Below are positions 16,815 to 26,092 of a DNA stretch of 64,000 nucleotides, piece after piece. The notes beneath the pieces were generated by a model. It was not told the origin of the DNA. It ran no database searches and was given only the letters and a program-made list of their open reading frames with translations. Both the position numbers and the translations under genes were made by a program. The stretch lies in NCBI GenBank assembly GCA_964575335.1, contig CAZNPU010000008.1:50829-114828 (forward strand). Direction: 5' to 3'. Within the stretch, counting starts at the first letter, position 1. Each line of letters opens with the position of its first letter. This DNA comes from CAZNPU01 sp964575335 (lineage in GTDB: Bacteria > Planctomycetota > Phycisphaerae > Phycisphaerales > SM1A02).

Positions 16815-18353
16815 ATGACTGACCATTCAGTTCAATCTTCACCACCACTCCCGCCCGCCGCCCCACCACTGGCGATTCGCGTGTTGCAACGAGCCGTGGC
16901 TGTGCAACCAGGCGAGGTCACGCTTCTGCTGTGGTCAGCAGCGTATTTTTTCTTTCTGCTTTCAAGTTATTTCCTGCTTCGTCCGGTACGGGAAGCGATG
17001 GGAATCGAGCGCGGATATGAGACGCTTCCATGGCTGATGACCGGCACGATGATCGCGATGGCGTTGATCAACCCGGTGTTTGCGCTGCTGGTGTCTCGAG
17101 TTCCTCGCCACCGGTTCATTCCGCTAACGCTTCACTTTTTTGCAGCCAACATGCTGCTGTTCTTTGCCTTATTTGTTACGACGTCTGAAAGCGCTCGTGT
17201 GAGCCTGGGCTATGCGTTCTACATCTGGTTGAGCGTTTTCAATCTCTTTGTCGTTTCCGTGTTCTGGGCATTCATGGCTGACTTGTTCACCACTGAGCAG
17301 AGCAAGCGGCTGTTTGGCTTTATTGCAGCAGGCGGAACGATCGGAGCCTTGTGCGGGCCGGCAGCGACCCAGTGGCTTGTATCGGGCGTGTCTGTTCCCG
17401 GCGTCGGTTCCATCACGTTGAAGCCGCACTATTTGCTTCTGGTTTCGTTGTCGCTGCTTGAACTGGCAGCGCTATGCGCTGCGCAACTGACCCGCAACAT
17501 TTCATGTTCATCTTCCGATGCGCCACTCACGGTTTCGCCAGGCGCATCGGCCATGACCGCTGACAAGAGCGCAGACGTTGCAGCATGCCCGCGCCGCTGC
17601 ATCCGTCACAGATCCGGCTCCGAGCCCGGCCCGGGCATATTGCGCGGACTTGTGCTGATCGCACGTTCGCCCTACCTGCTTTTGATCTGCCTGTTCATGC
17701 TCCTGTTTACTACTTTGTCAACGTTCCTCTATATGGAGCAGGGCAGAATTGTTGAGCAGACTTTCGTCGATCAGGCAGCGCGTACGGTTGCCTTTGCGCG
17801 CCTCGATATGTTCACGCAGGGATTGACGCTGGTGATGCAGTGCTTCATCACCGGCCGGCTCATTCGCCTTATTGGCCTGGGCAGTGCAATGATGATTGTG
17901 CCGATACTGACTGCAGTAGGTTTCGCAGCGCTGCTGGCTGCGCCCACGTTCATGACGCTGGCGATCTTTGTCGTGCTTCGCCGCGGACTTCATTACGCCA
18001 TCGACAAACCTGCCCGCGAAGTGCTTTACACCGTGGTCGGACCGGACGCCAAATACAAATCCAAGAGCTTCATCGACACGTTTGTCTATCGCAGCGGCGA
18101 TCTCATCGGCGGGTGGACGCCCCTGCTGCTTGCCAGGCTCAGCATTGCGGTTGGCTACGCAGCTATTCCACTGGCGCTGCTGGCTACTGTGGTCGCTGCA
18201 GGGCTGGGACACTTGCACAACGCGCTTGCAAGAATCAGGGACGAATTGCAACCGGCTGATCTTCTACCGGCATTTCGCCCACCTGCAGGCTCTGCAGCGC
18301 AAAGCGTTGCTGGCGTGGCAGCGTCCGCATCAGATACAACCGTACAGCATTGA
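16815..18353 (+). CDS. ATP/ADP-carrier-like or MFS transporter
   Basis: Polytopic inner-membrane protein of about 512 residues with roughly 11-12 hydrophobic segments. The N-terminal motif SYFLLRPVREAMGIERGYET, and later LFGFIAAGGTIGALCGPA, are typical of a bacterial group annotated as NTP/NDP exchange transporter (TLC)-related or MFS. A charged loop at about 220-280 separates the two halves. The motif YAIDKPAREVLYTVVGPDAK near 400 is also characteristic of this group. The transported substrate cannot be given; free-living planctomycetes do not need to import ATP. ATG 16815 is preferred over the upstream codon at 16767, though no Shine-Dalgarno sequence is visible. Confidence 0.75.
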   Translation: MTDHSVQSSPPLPPAAPPLAIRVLQRAVAVQPGEVTLLLWSAAYFFFLLSSYFLLRPVREAMGIERGYETLPWLMTGTMIAMALINPVFALLVSRVPRHRFIPLTLHFFAANMLLFFALFVTTSESARVSLGYAFYIWLSVFNLFVVSVFWAFMADLFTTEQSKRLFGFIAAGGTIGALCGPAATQWLVSGVSVPGVGSITLKPHYLLLVSLSLLELAALCAAQLTRNISCSSSDAPLTVSPGASAMTADKSADVAACPRRCIRHRSGSEPGPGILRGLVLIARSPYLLLICLFMLLFTTLSTFLYMEQGRIVEQTFVDQAARTVAFARLDMFTQGLTLVMQCFITGRLIRLIGLGSAMMIVPILTAVGFAALLAAPTFMTLAIFVVLRRGLHYAIDKPAREVLYTVVGPDAKYKSKSFIDTFVYRSGDLIGGWTPLLLARLSIAVGYAAIPLALLATVVAAGLGHLHNALARIRDELQPADLLPAFRPPAGSAAQSVAGVAASASDTTVQH

Positions 18354-18444
18354 TGCTGCCGTGCTCGCCGAACAATCTTTCATGTTGCTCGAATCCGAAT
18401 CAGGACCATAACGGCCTTGCTGCGCGATTCCTCTACCATGGAGC

Positions 18445-18705
18445 GTGGACTCAAACCGCCAAGTCGAATCACCGCCTTCTGAGCCACCGGTCGCTCCTGT
18501 TCCACCGCCGGGCACTACGTTTCGATCACCCGTGCCGAAAAGCCCTTCGCAGTATAAGCCGCTCAGCAAAGGGCAGATAACGGCTCGATGGATTGTCGCC
18601 ACACTGACAACGCTGGCAGCGTTCTGGATCTGGTTGCTGTTTCCGGTCGCGCTGCTGCTGTGGGTTGCATTTACAGTGCTTCTGTTCGCAGCTGCAGGCG
18701 GCTGA
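18445..18705 (+). CDS. Small proline-rich membrane protein, hypothetical
   Basis: Open frame of 86 codons starting with GTG. The N-terminal half is proline-rich and polar. The C-terminal half has two closely spaced hydrophobic segments (IVATLTTLAAFWIWLLFPVA, then LLLWVAFTVLLFAAAGG), consistent with a small inner-membrane hairpin. GGAG precedes the GTG but too closely (about 2 bases), so the start is uncertain. It follows the transporter by 91 bases on the same strand. No function can be suggested. Confidence 0.45.
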   Translation: MDSNRQVESPPSEPPVAPVPPPGTTFRSPVPKSPSQYKPLSKGQITARWIVATLTTLAAFWIWLLFPVALLLWVAFTVLLFAAAGG

Positions 18706-19184
18706 CGATAGCAAGCTACAGCATTGCGCAGCAGCATGCTGATGAATTCAAAATGCAAAGCACATGCCAGCACAAGTGAGCAATTCCGGCTTCGTACATG
18801 CTTGGCCTTCTTGCAGACACATGAAGTCGCCTGTCCGTCACATCAACATATTGCTGAGCCAATTACGAAAGCCGACCTATGGGTGACCTGCCACACGGTT
18901 CGTAGCCTAGAGAGAGGAACAGACGCGAAATGGCGTTTGCCGCACGATGCAGCGCGTCTTGCAACAACCAGCCATCACATATCAAACACCAAACAATGAT
19001 GCTCGTGGCGTACGGACCACCAATCTTATATTCGCAATGCTTGCACGCGCATGCGGTCGCCTCGGCTGATCGCAGCGCGGCATTCACGACAGATCGCGAC
19101 ATAACACATGCATATGTCGCATTCCTCAAAGACACACACGTGTGACATACGGCGCGGGGCAGATTCCCCGGAAAGGATTTCGAC
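18706..19184 (+). other. Intergenic stretch with two palindromes upstream of DUF4142 gene
   Basis: About 480 bases without a credible gene. Near its right end are two inverted repeats. GCGACAT (19096-19102) pairs with ATGTCGC (19114-19120). A perfect 10-base palindrome, CACACGTGTG, lies at 19135-19144, 40 bases before the DUF4142 start. They are candidate operators for that gene. Confidence 0.4.
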
Positions 19185-19997
19185 ATGACATCAAAACTCC
19201 TCATGGCAGCGGTCCTCATGATTGCGGTCGCGGGATGCAGAATGGAGGAAGACCAGGATTACACCACCACGCAGCCCGACACCACAAGACCGTCGCCTCG
19301 CGAAACGACACCACCATCGCCGACAACGCCGCGCGAACCCGACACGGCACAACCGGCACAGCCCGGACAGCAACCCGGCGCACAGCAGCCTGGACAGCAA
19401 CCGGGCGCACAACGTCCCGAAACCCAGCAGCCTGGCGCGCAACAGCCCGGCGCTCAGCAGCAGGTCAGCCCCGAAGCTCAGCAGTTCGCTACCGAAGCGT
19501 TCAGCGGCAACCTGTTTGAGGTCCAAAGCTCACAGTTGGCGATGCAGCAGGAGCTTGATCCTGAAGTCCAGCGCGTCGCGCAGATGATCATGCAGGATCA
19601 TCAACAGGCCAACCAGAAGTTGCAATCCATCGCCAGCAGCAAGAACATTCAGATTGAACAGAGCCTGAAGCCGCAGTATCAGCAACTGATGGATCAACTG
19701 CAGGAAACCAGCGGTCCACAGTTCCAACAGCAATATGTGCAGTTGCAGATCCAGGCCCATGAAGACGCGATCCGACAATACGAACAGGCTATGGAAAGCC
19801 TGCAGGATCAGGAACTGAAGCAATACGTGCAGGAAACGCTGCCGATACTGCAGCGTCACCTCGAAGCGCTGCAGCAGCTTCAGGGCGGAGCGCAGGGGCA
19901 GCAGCAACCCGGACAGCCACAGCAGCCGGGGCAATCGCAGCAACAGCCCGGCCAGCCACAGCCGCACCAACCCGGCAACAGCGGATCACCGCAGTAA
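19185..19997 (+). CDS. DUF4142-family lipoprotein with proline/glutamine-rich repeats
   Basis: Protein of 270 residues. The signal peptide ends in the lipobox IAVAGC (Cys18). Residues about 25-93 are low-complexity, with tandem PGQQPGAQQ-like units. Residues about 94-235 are a four-helix DUF4142 domain (predicted ferritin-like fold): SPEAQQFATEAFSGNLFEVQ and later AHEDAIRQYEQ. A second P/Q/G-rich stretch forms the C-terminus. DUF4142 proteins are common in soil bacteria and lack a settled biochemical role. CCCCGGAAAGG precedes the ATG. A strong hairpin follows the stop. Confidence 0.8.
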   Translation: MTSKLLMAAVLMIAVAGCRMEEDQDYTTTQPDTTRPSPRETTPPSPTTPREPDTAQPAQPGQQPGAQQPGQQPGAQRPETQQPGAQQPGAQQQVSPEAQQFATEAFSGNLFEVQSSQLAMQQELDPEVQRVAQMIMQDHQQANQKLQSIASSKNIQIEQSLKPQYQQLMDQLQETSGPQFQQQYVQLQIQAHEDAIRQYEQAMESLQDQELKQYVQETLPILQRHLEALQQLQGGAQGQQQPGQPQQPGQSQQQPGQPQPHQPGNSGSPQ

Positions 19998-20054
19998 ACT
20001 GCACTCCTGCAGCAAGCGTCAGGCTTCATTTCAAGAATCCAAATTGACTCAGAT

Positions 20055-20084
20055 CGGCAACTTCGCCAAAAGGCGAAGTTGTCG
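20055..20084. terminator. Strong hairpin, probable terminator between convergent genes
   Basis: A 13-bp stem with one G-U pair and an AAAA loop, CGGCAACTTCGCC paired with GGCGAAGTTGTCG, lies between the DUF4142 gene (+) and the histidine kinase gene (-). The following bases are T-rich only weakly (TTCATTCAT), so termination could be bidirectional and partial. Confidence 0.6.
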
Positions 20085-20252
20085 TTCATTCATAGAACGT
20101 AAAAGTAGCATCGAACTCATTTGATCTGTTGTTCTATTCAGCAACCTCAGAATGAGACGCATGTCAGCTCCCTAACAATAAACCCTACAAATCATGCAAC
20201 AGCATCAAAGCCGTTCATAAGATCGTGCTCCCCTGGAAGTGCAGCTTCTTCC

Positions 20253-22211
20253 TCACGACGGCTCAGCAATATCAAGCTCAGCCACAACGCGATGCAGCGT
20301 CTGAAGCAGCGATGCGGTATTTGCCGGTTCATCACACCGAATCAACGCCGGGATTGACGGTCCGTCAGTTGGACCGCCGATGACCAGCGCCCTTCGATTG
20401 CCGCGCTCAAGAAATGCGTGAATGTCTTCCAATGCAATGTCGTGAGCATAGGCGACCAGCAATATTGCTTCATGCTCGAGTATGCGATCGGCCGGCAGAA
20501 TCTCAAATGAAAGCGATTCCAGAACAGCGGTCACAAACGCTCTGATCCGCGCATGCCGCACGCACACAATTGCGCGGCGAGGCGCAACCGTAACAGCGCC
20601 GAGCTGATTCAAAGGCTGTTCGATCACGGCAGGCAGCGTCAATACAAACGTGCTTCCGCGATTGGGTTCAGACTGCACTTCAATCGTCCCGCCGGCTTTC
20701 TGCACAATATCGTGCACCAGCGCCAGGCCAAGACCCGTGGTTGATCCGGTTTTGGTGGTAAAAAACGGCTCCATGCAGCGTTTGAGTATGTCAGGCGTCA
20801 TGCCCGGTCCGTCATCGCTCACGCCAATCCGAACCATTTGAGAATCCGTTGCCGGTTCAAACCAGATCACCACCGTTCCGGCGCCCCGATCGCGCAGGGC
20901 TTCGCCGGCATTCTGCACAAGGTTGAAAATCGCCTGCGTCAACCGATGCCTGGATATTTTGATCCGAAGCGGCTGCGCGGCCTGGCGCGATTCAAGCTGG
21001 ACGCTGCGCGGCAGAACGTGCCTGAAAAACGGCTCAGCGTCGCCCCACCATGTCGCCACATCAACATCTTCCTCGCTCGCGGATTCATCCATCGGATCAA
21101 GCGCAAAAAGCCGCATGCCGCTGGAGAGCTTCTGCAGGTAATCAGCGGCTTCGCGAATCGCTTCAAGATCATCGCGCACATCGTCGGGCAGCGGCTTGGA
21201 TTCCAGCGAATCCAGCCGCAGGCGAATCGGCAAAAGCAGATTCCCCATGTCATGGCCGATGCCCGCAGACAGTGTTCCGAGCGACGCCATATGTTCTGAA
21301 AACCGCAGTCGCTGACGAAGCTGACTGACCTCCTCTGTGCGCTGAAGCACAATCTGCTCAAGACGATCGCAATGGCGCGACAACTCCTGCTCAGTGTGCT
21401 TGTACGTGGTGATTTCAATCGCCACAACGAACAGCCCTTCGACGTCGTCCTGCTCGCCGAAAAGCGGCTTGATAATGAGATCGTAACACCGCGCCGTGTC
21501 GCCGAGGCTGAACCACATTTCCTGCCGCGTGCCAATGCCGGTCTCAATCACGGCGTGCTTGAGCTTGATCAGCTTTGCCGCATCTTCAGGCACAAGGAGA
21601 TCTTCATCGCGCTTGCCAAGCATTTCGGTCTGCGTGCAGCAACCGTGCAGGCACTCCACCCAAGTGTACCGAAGCGACCGATCGTTGACGTAAAACAGAA
21701 GCGGCACCTGCTGAAGCGCCATGTGGTAACGCCGCTCACGCTGCTCGGCCGACCCTGCCGCAGCTTCGATATCGATCAACGCCCGATGCAGACGCGCCAG
21801 TTCAGCACGCTGCGCAGCGGACCTTTGCCGATGGAGCGCATATTGAATCCCCAGCCGCAGAACCTCAGCATTGAGTTGGCGGCCGTCGAGACATTCAGCC
21901 GCACCTGCCTCGATCAATTCCCGTGAGACCACAGGATCAATGTCGTCGACAATTGCGAGAGCGGGCATTGCGGGTTCATGGCTCTGCAGCGCCTGCAGCA
22001 GAGCCACGACCTCCTGTGTAGCGCTTCGGTCAACCCGCACCAGCAGCAGATCATGTTGAGCATGAGCGAGGTACTGCAGCACGCTGCCCGACAGTCGAGT
22101 CCAATCGACCCTTGTCGACACGTTGCCGGTTCGGTGCAGCAGGTCGCGAACAAGCGTCGCATCATCGCTGTGATGACTCACCAGCAAAATTCGAGCCGCT
22201 GCGTCAGCCAT
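20253..22211 (-). CDS. PAS sensor histidine kinase with degenerate N- and C-terminal receiver-like domains
   Basis: Soluble kinase of 652 residues. Residues about 7-125 resemble a receiver (ARILLVSHHSDDATLVRDLL) but lack the usual phosphoacceptor context. PAS lies at about 160-275, then a coiled coil. The H-box reads GIGHDMGNLLLPIRLRL (H320), the N-box NLVQNAGEAL, then DDGPGM, FFTTKTG and GLGLALV. The last 110 residues again look like a decayed receiver (RRAIVCVRHARIRAFV). There are no membrane segments, so it senses in the cytoplasm. ATG 22211 is preceded by GGAGGT at a tight 3-base spacing. GTG 22235 is the alternative. No partner regulator is adjacent. Confidence 0.85.
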   Translation of the reverse strand: MADAAARILLVSHHSDDATLVRDLLHRTGNVSTRVDWTRLSGSVLQYLAHAQHDLLLVRVDRSATQEVVALLQALQSHEPAMPALAIVDDIDPVVSRELIEAGAAECLDGRQLNAEVLRLGIQYALHRQRSAAQRAELARLHRALIDIEAAAGSAEQRERRYHMALQQVPLLFYVNDRSLRYTWVECLHGCCTQTEMLGKRDEDLLVPEDAAKLIKLKHAVIETGIGTRQEMWFSLGDTARCYDLIIKPLFGEQDDVEGLFVVAIEITTYKHTEQELSRHCDRLEQIVLQRTEEVSQLRQRLRFSEHMASLGTLSAGIGHDMGNLLLPIRLRLDSLESKPLPDDVRDDLEAIREAADYLQKLSSGMRLFALDPMDESASEEDVDVATWWGDAEPFFRHVLPRSVQLESRQAAQPLRIKISRHRLTQAIFNLVQNAGEALRDRGAGTVVIWFEPATDSQMVRIGVSDDGPGMTPDILKRCMEPFFTTKTGSTTGLGLALVHDIVQKAGGTIEVQSEPNRGSTFVLTLPAVIEQPLNQLGAVTVAPRRAIVCVRHARIRAFVTAVLESLSFEILPADRILEHEAILLVAYAHDIALEDIHAFLERGNRRALVIGGPTDGPSIPALIRCDEPANTASLLQTLHRVVAELDIAEPS

Positions 22212-22760
22212 ATACCTCCATCGTGTCTTTGCCACGCATGGTGCTGATGCGATGCATTGAAATGAGGATAGAGGCTGACTCTGTCATTACCGGAAATTGC
22301 GGGCGAACTGTACAACAACAACTCACACAGCACTGATATTCACCCAATTGGCCCGACGAGTATATCTGCTCCGAACGGGCTGGCCCGAAGGTTGCTCCGC
22401 CAATCGTACAATAGTTCCTGCTGACCCTGCCAGTGAATACGCTCAATTCCCAGACTTCGATGTCGGTACATGTAGACAAAGTCTTCCAGTTTCCCGCAGC
22501 CCATAACACAGCGCCGGTTCGCGCTTTGGGGGAACGATGCAATCTTTCTGCACGCTGATTTGAATCGGTTCTCCATCTTGTGCAAGAGTGCTGTGCGCGG
22601 TTCTGCATCATCAGCACATTGGTTGGCTCACGCTGACGCGATGAGCGAACATCCCGGACGCATTGGCGTACAATACTCGCCCTGAAAGTGGAGCATCGTT
22701 CTGCCCACTCATGCGGTGATGACAGGAACGCAGGAGTTGCTCTCGACAACTGGAGGTCCA
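22212..22760 (+). other. Divergent intergenic stretch, no gene recognised
   Basis: About 550 bases between the divergent kinase and hibernation-factor genes. Several short open frames exist but none resembles a known protein or carries good initiation signals. No clear promoter element was recognised. Confidence 0.4.
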
Positions 22761-23072
22761 ATGCAGATTCTCATCAATGCCGGCGACGTTCAGACCAGTG
22801 ATGCCATCAACCAGCATGTGCATGCTGAGGTCGAAGCTGCGCTTGAAATTTTCCGTGACCGCATCACCCGCGTGGAAGTGTACTTTCACGATGTCAACGG
22901 CCCGAAGGCAGGCATCGACAAACAGTGTCTGATGGAAGCCCGCATCAGTGGACTTCAACCGCTGGCGGTGGAGCACCAGGCGATGGATCTGTACGAGGCC
23001 ATCACCGGCGCAGCAGGAAAACTGCAACGCGCGGTGCGCAGTCGGCTTGAACGGCTGCGCGATCGAGCGTAA
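22761..23072 (+). CDS. Ribosome hibernation-promoting factor-like protein (HPF/RaiA family)
   Basis: Short protein of 103 residues matching the HPF/YfiA fold: MQILINAGDVQTSDAINQHV at the N-terminus and RVEVYFHDVNGPKAG in the middle, ending in an arginine-rich helix. It is expected to bind the 30S subunit decoding region and stall or store ribosomes in slow growth. It lacks the long C-terminal dimerisation domain, so it is the short type. ATG 22761 has a strong GGAGG 6 bases upstream, which rules out the longer frame starting at 22716. Confidence 0.85.
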   Translation: MQILINAGDVQTSDAINQHVHAEVEAALEIFRDRITRVEVYFHDVNGPKAGIDKQCLMEARISGLQPLAVEHQAMDLYEAITGAAGKLQRAVRSRLERLRDRA

Positions 23073-23290
23073 AAACAGCGGCCTCAGGCTCATCGTGATC
23101 CATATCCGGGCTGTGAATCAATCTCGCGCGAAGCGCAAGACGCTTGCTGCTGGACACAACAAGCCATTTGAGAACTCACTGTTTTACTCATACCCGTGAA
23201 CGCTGGGGCCGGTAGTCTGTTTTTTTCACACAGCTGCAGGGGCAGCCTCTGCAGCATGCCCAGCCACTCGCATTGCTACACTTTTTCACC

Positions 23291-24721
23291 ATGAAAGCGC
23301 GCGAACTGGAAAATTTGGGCGTTCCACGAGGCGAGCCTATGAAACTCGCCCAGCGGCTGATTGCCGATGCTGCCAAGGCGGGGCTGAAAAAGGCGCAACT
23401 GCGCGAGCATGTGACTGCAGTCATTGCCGAGCCGCAATCGCATACGAACGATCCGCATCTGGGCCCGCTGGCCGTGGCCCTGGTTGAAGCGCGAAACTCG
23501 CCACGTTCGTCGTTTGCTGTGCGCAGCAAACCTGCACCCTGGCGGCAATGGGGCGAAGATCTGGAGCCTGATGCTGTTCAGCAGATGCGCAACGCCTGCG
23601 AGCTTCCCGTCGCTGTGGCAGGCGCGCTGATGCCCGATGCGCATGTGGGGTACGGCCTGCCGATCGGCGGCGTGCTGGCTACCAACAACGTCGTCATTCC
23701 CTACGCTGTGGGTGTTGATATCGCCTGCCGCATGAAGATGACCGTATTGGACCTTCCCGGCGGCGCCAATGCCCTGCGTGCTGAGCAGGATCGGCTTATC
23801 AATGCGCTGGAACGCGAAACGCGCTTTGGTGTCGGCGCGGAGTTCAAAAAGCCGCACGATCATCCGGTCATGGATGAGGATTGGTCGATCACGCCTGTGA
23901 CCCAAAAGAACAAGGACAAAGCATGGCGTCAGCTTGGCACCAGCGGTTCGGGCAATCACTTTGTTGAATTCGGCACGCTGACGCTCGAACAGGAATCGCC
24001 GGATTTGGGCCTGAAACCAGGCGTCTATCTCGCGCTGCTTTCTCATTCCGGCAGCCGGGGCGCTGGCGCAGCGGTAGCCAACTATTACTCCAAGCTTGCC
24101 ATGAGCCAGATGCCGGAATTGCCCAGGCACCTTCGACATCTGGCTTGGCTTGATCTGGACAGCGAAGCCGGCCAGGAGTACTGGGCTGCGATGAACCTGA
24201 TGGGCCGGTACGCTTCAGCAAACCATGCCATCATTCACCGCCAGATCGCCCGCAACCTCAGGGCCGATGTATTGGCGGACGTTGAAAACCACCACAACTT
24301 CGCGTGGAAGGAAGTGCATCGCGATCCGCAGACGGGCGAGTTGCGCGAGATGATCGTTCATCGCAAAGGTGCGACGCCTGCGGCTCTCGGCGTGCTGGGC
24401 ATCATTCCCGGCTCCATGGCCTCGCCCGGGTTTGTCGTGCGCGGCAAGGGGAACCCCGAATCGCTGGATTCCGCCTCACATGGAGCTGGTCGCGTGATGA
24501 GCCGCACTCGAGCCAAAGAATATTTCACGTGGTCGGAAGTGAAGAAGCTGCTTGCTGAACGTGATGTCATCGTGCTGTCGGCTGGCATCGACGAAGTGCC
24601 GGGCGTATACAAGGACATTCACGAGGTCATGCGTCATCAGGACGATCTGGTGGAGATCATTGCGCGTTTTGATCCAAAGATCGTGAAGATGGCTCCCGCC
24701 GGCGAGCGGCCGGAGGATTGA
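23291..24721 (+). CDS. rtcB: RNA-splicing ligase RtcB
   Basis: Ligase joining 2',3'-cyclic phosphate RNA ends to 5'-OH ends, using GTP and Mn2+. Length 476 residues fits the family. Motifs in order are MPDAHVGYGLPIGGVLAT, VGVDIACRM (the metal-binding cysteine, with Ala for the common Gly), GTSGSGNHFVE, LLSHSGSRGAG, the metal-binding histidine region DVENHHNFAW, and IIPGSMASPGFVVRGKGN with the guanylylated histidine in ASHGAGR. No archease or RtcR gene is adjacent. ATG 23291 is used although no Shine-Dalgarno sequence is visible. A GCTGCAG/CTGCAGC inverted repeat (23233-23255) lies upstream. Confidence 0.93.
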   Translation: MKARELENLGVPRGEPMKLAQRLIADAAKAGLKKAQLREHVTAVIAEPQSHTNDPHLGPLAVALVEARNSPRSSFAVRSKPAPWRQWGEDLEPDAVQQMRNACELPVAVAGALMPDAHVGYGLPIGGVLATNNVVIPYAVGVDIACRMKMTVLDLPGGANALRAEQDRLINALERETRFGVGAEFKKPHDHPVMDEDWSITPVTQKNKDKAWRQLGTSGSGNHFVEFGTLTLEQESPDLGLKPGVYLALLSHSGSRGAGAAVANYYSKLAMSQMPELPRHLRHLAWLDLDSEAGQEYWAAMNLMGRYASANHAIIHRQIARNLRADVLADVENHHNFAWKEVHRDPQTGELREMIVHRKGATPAALGVLGIIPGSMASPGFVVRGKGNPESLDSASHGAGRVMSRTRAKEYFTWSEVKKLLAERDVIVLSAGIDEVPGVYKDIHEVMRHQDDLVEIIARFDPKIVKMAPAGERPED

Positions 24722-24814
24722 TACGCGCTCAGTCGCAAGGCTTCACGCACGTTTTGTAGAACACGGGCCATAGAACCTGCCCAGCGCCTCTGCTTAACAC
24801 CATACAATTCCACC

Positions 24815-26092
24815 ATGCCGGTTCCGCCCAACAAGCGACTGTACTTTGACAACGCTGCGACCAGCTTTCCGAAACCGCCCGAGGTCATGGAAGCGGTGCG
24901 CCGATACATGACCGAAATCGGCGCAAGCCCCGGACGCGGCGCGTATGCCGAGGCGATCGAAGCCGGCCGCATCCTCAATCGCTGTCGGCTCCTGATCAAC
25001 CGGCTCATCCACGGCCAGTCGCCCGAGCATGTCGTATTCACTCTCAACGCGACTGATGCGCTCAATCTGGCGATCAAAGGCATCGTGAACCACCATCGGC
25101 GGCATGGCAAGGCGTGCCATATCGTCACCACTCGCATGGATCACAATTCGGTCCTTCGGCCGTTCACGGCGCTGGAACGTAGCGGCGTCAGCGTGACGCG
25201 CGTTGCGGTTGATCCGCAAACCGGGCTTGTTGATCCGAACGATCTGCGCAAGGCGATTGGATCGCAGACGAAACTCGTTGCGCTCATCCACGGCTCCAAC
25301 GTCACGGGCACACTGCAACCGGTGGAAGCGATCGGCACGATCTGCCGCGAGTTGGAAGTCCCGCTGCTGGTCGATGCCGCTCAGACGATTGGTCACGTCC
25401 CCATCGATGTGCAGGCGATGAATATCGATCTGCTTGCATTCCCCGGCCACAAGGGTTTGCTTGGACCGCTTGGCACCGGCGGGCTTTACATCAGACCAGG
25501 CCTTGAAGCGCTCATCGATCCGTTGCGTGAAGGCGGAACCGGTTCGCAAAGTGAACGGGATATCCAGCCGGACACGCTGCCGGACAAATACGAACCAGGC
25601 TCGCACAATGCGCCGGGAATTGCTGGCCTTGCAGCCGGCGTGCAGTGGATACTTGACCGCGGTGTTGATGCGCTGTGGTCTCATGAGCAGACGCTGATTC
25701 GCATCATGCTCGACGAACTGCTGCCGTTGCGATCTTTGGGCGTGCGGGTGCTTGGCCCGCAGACGCCGGCGCACCGCGTGGGTGTGTTTTCACTTACCGT
25801 TGAAGGACTGGAGCCCAGCGATTTTGCTGCAGCGCTTGAAGAGCATTACGGCATTCTGGCCCGTCCCGGGTTGCACTGTGCACCGCTGGCGCATGAGACG
25901 CTCGGCACATCTGCACAAGCACCAAGCAGCAATAACCAGGAATCCCCCAGCGGCGCGACGCGGCTGAGCCTGGGACCGTTTCTCACCGAAGACGATGTGC
26001 GATACGCTGCGCATTCAATCGCGGAGCTTTGTCGCGAACTCGCCGGTTGCGGCAGCCAAGTCACCGTCAGAGGATCGCAAGCACACTCATGA
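24815..26092 (+). CDS. Cysteine desulfurase-like class V aminotransferase
   Basis: PLP enzyme of 425 residues resembling the single-copy cysteine desulfurase family related to SufS/CsdA. The N-terminus YFDNAATSFPKPPEV is diagnostic. PLP binds Lys213 in FPGHKGLLGPLGTGG, and the catalytic-loop cysteine is C355 in RPGLHCAPLAHETLGT. The neighbouring motifs MDHNSVLRP and DAAQTIGHVPIDV support the fold. It may supply sulfur for Fe-S clusters or act on another amino acid. No suf or isc genes are near. Its stop overlaps the next start (ATGA), implying a two-gene operon with the SIS-domain protein. Confidence 0.88.
   Translation: MPVPPNKRLYFDNAATSFPKPPEVMEAVRRYMTEIGASPGRGAYAEAIEAGRILNRCRLLINRLIHGQSPEHVVFTLNATDALNLAIKGIVNHHRRHGKACHIVTTRMDHNSVLRPFTALERSGVSVTRVAVDPQTGLVDPNDLRKAIGSQTKLVALIHGSNVTGTLQPVEAIGTICRELEVPLLVDAAQTIGHVPIDVQAMNIDLLAFPGHKGLLGPLGTGGLYIRPGLEALIDPLREGGTGSQSERDIQPDTLPDKYEPGSHNAPGIAGLAAGVQWILDRGVDALWSHEQTLIRIMLDELLPLRSLGVRVLGPQTPAHRVGVFSLTVEGLEPSDFAAALEEHYGILARPGLHCAPLAHETLGTSAQAPSSNNQESPSGATRLSLGPFLTEDDVRYAAHSIAELCRELAGCGSQVTVRGSQAHS

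Noticed and set aside
19340..19470. Short tandem repeats that look like an array
   Set aside because: These encode Pro/Gln/Gly-rich linker repeats of the DUF4142 lipoprotein, with no spacer structure, so not a CRISPR array.
22204..22761. Minus-strand frame of 185 codons in the divergent intergenic region
   Set aside because: It runs through the start region of the kinase and up to the hibernation factor start, with no motif or initiation signal.
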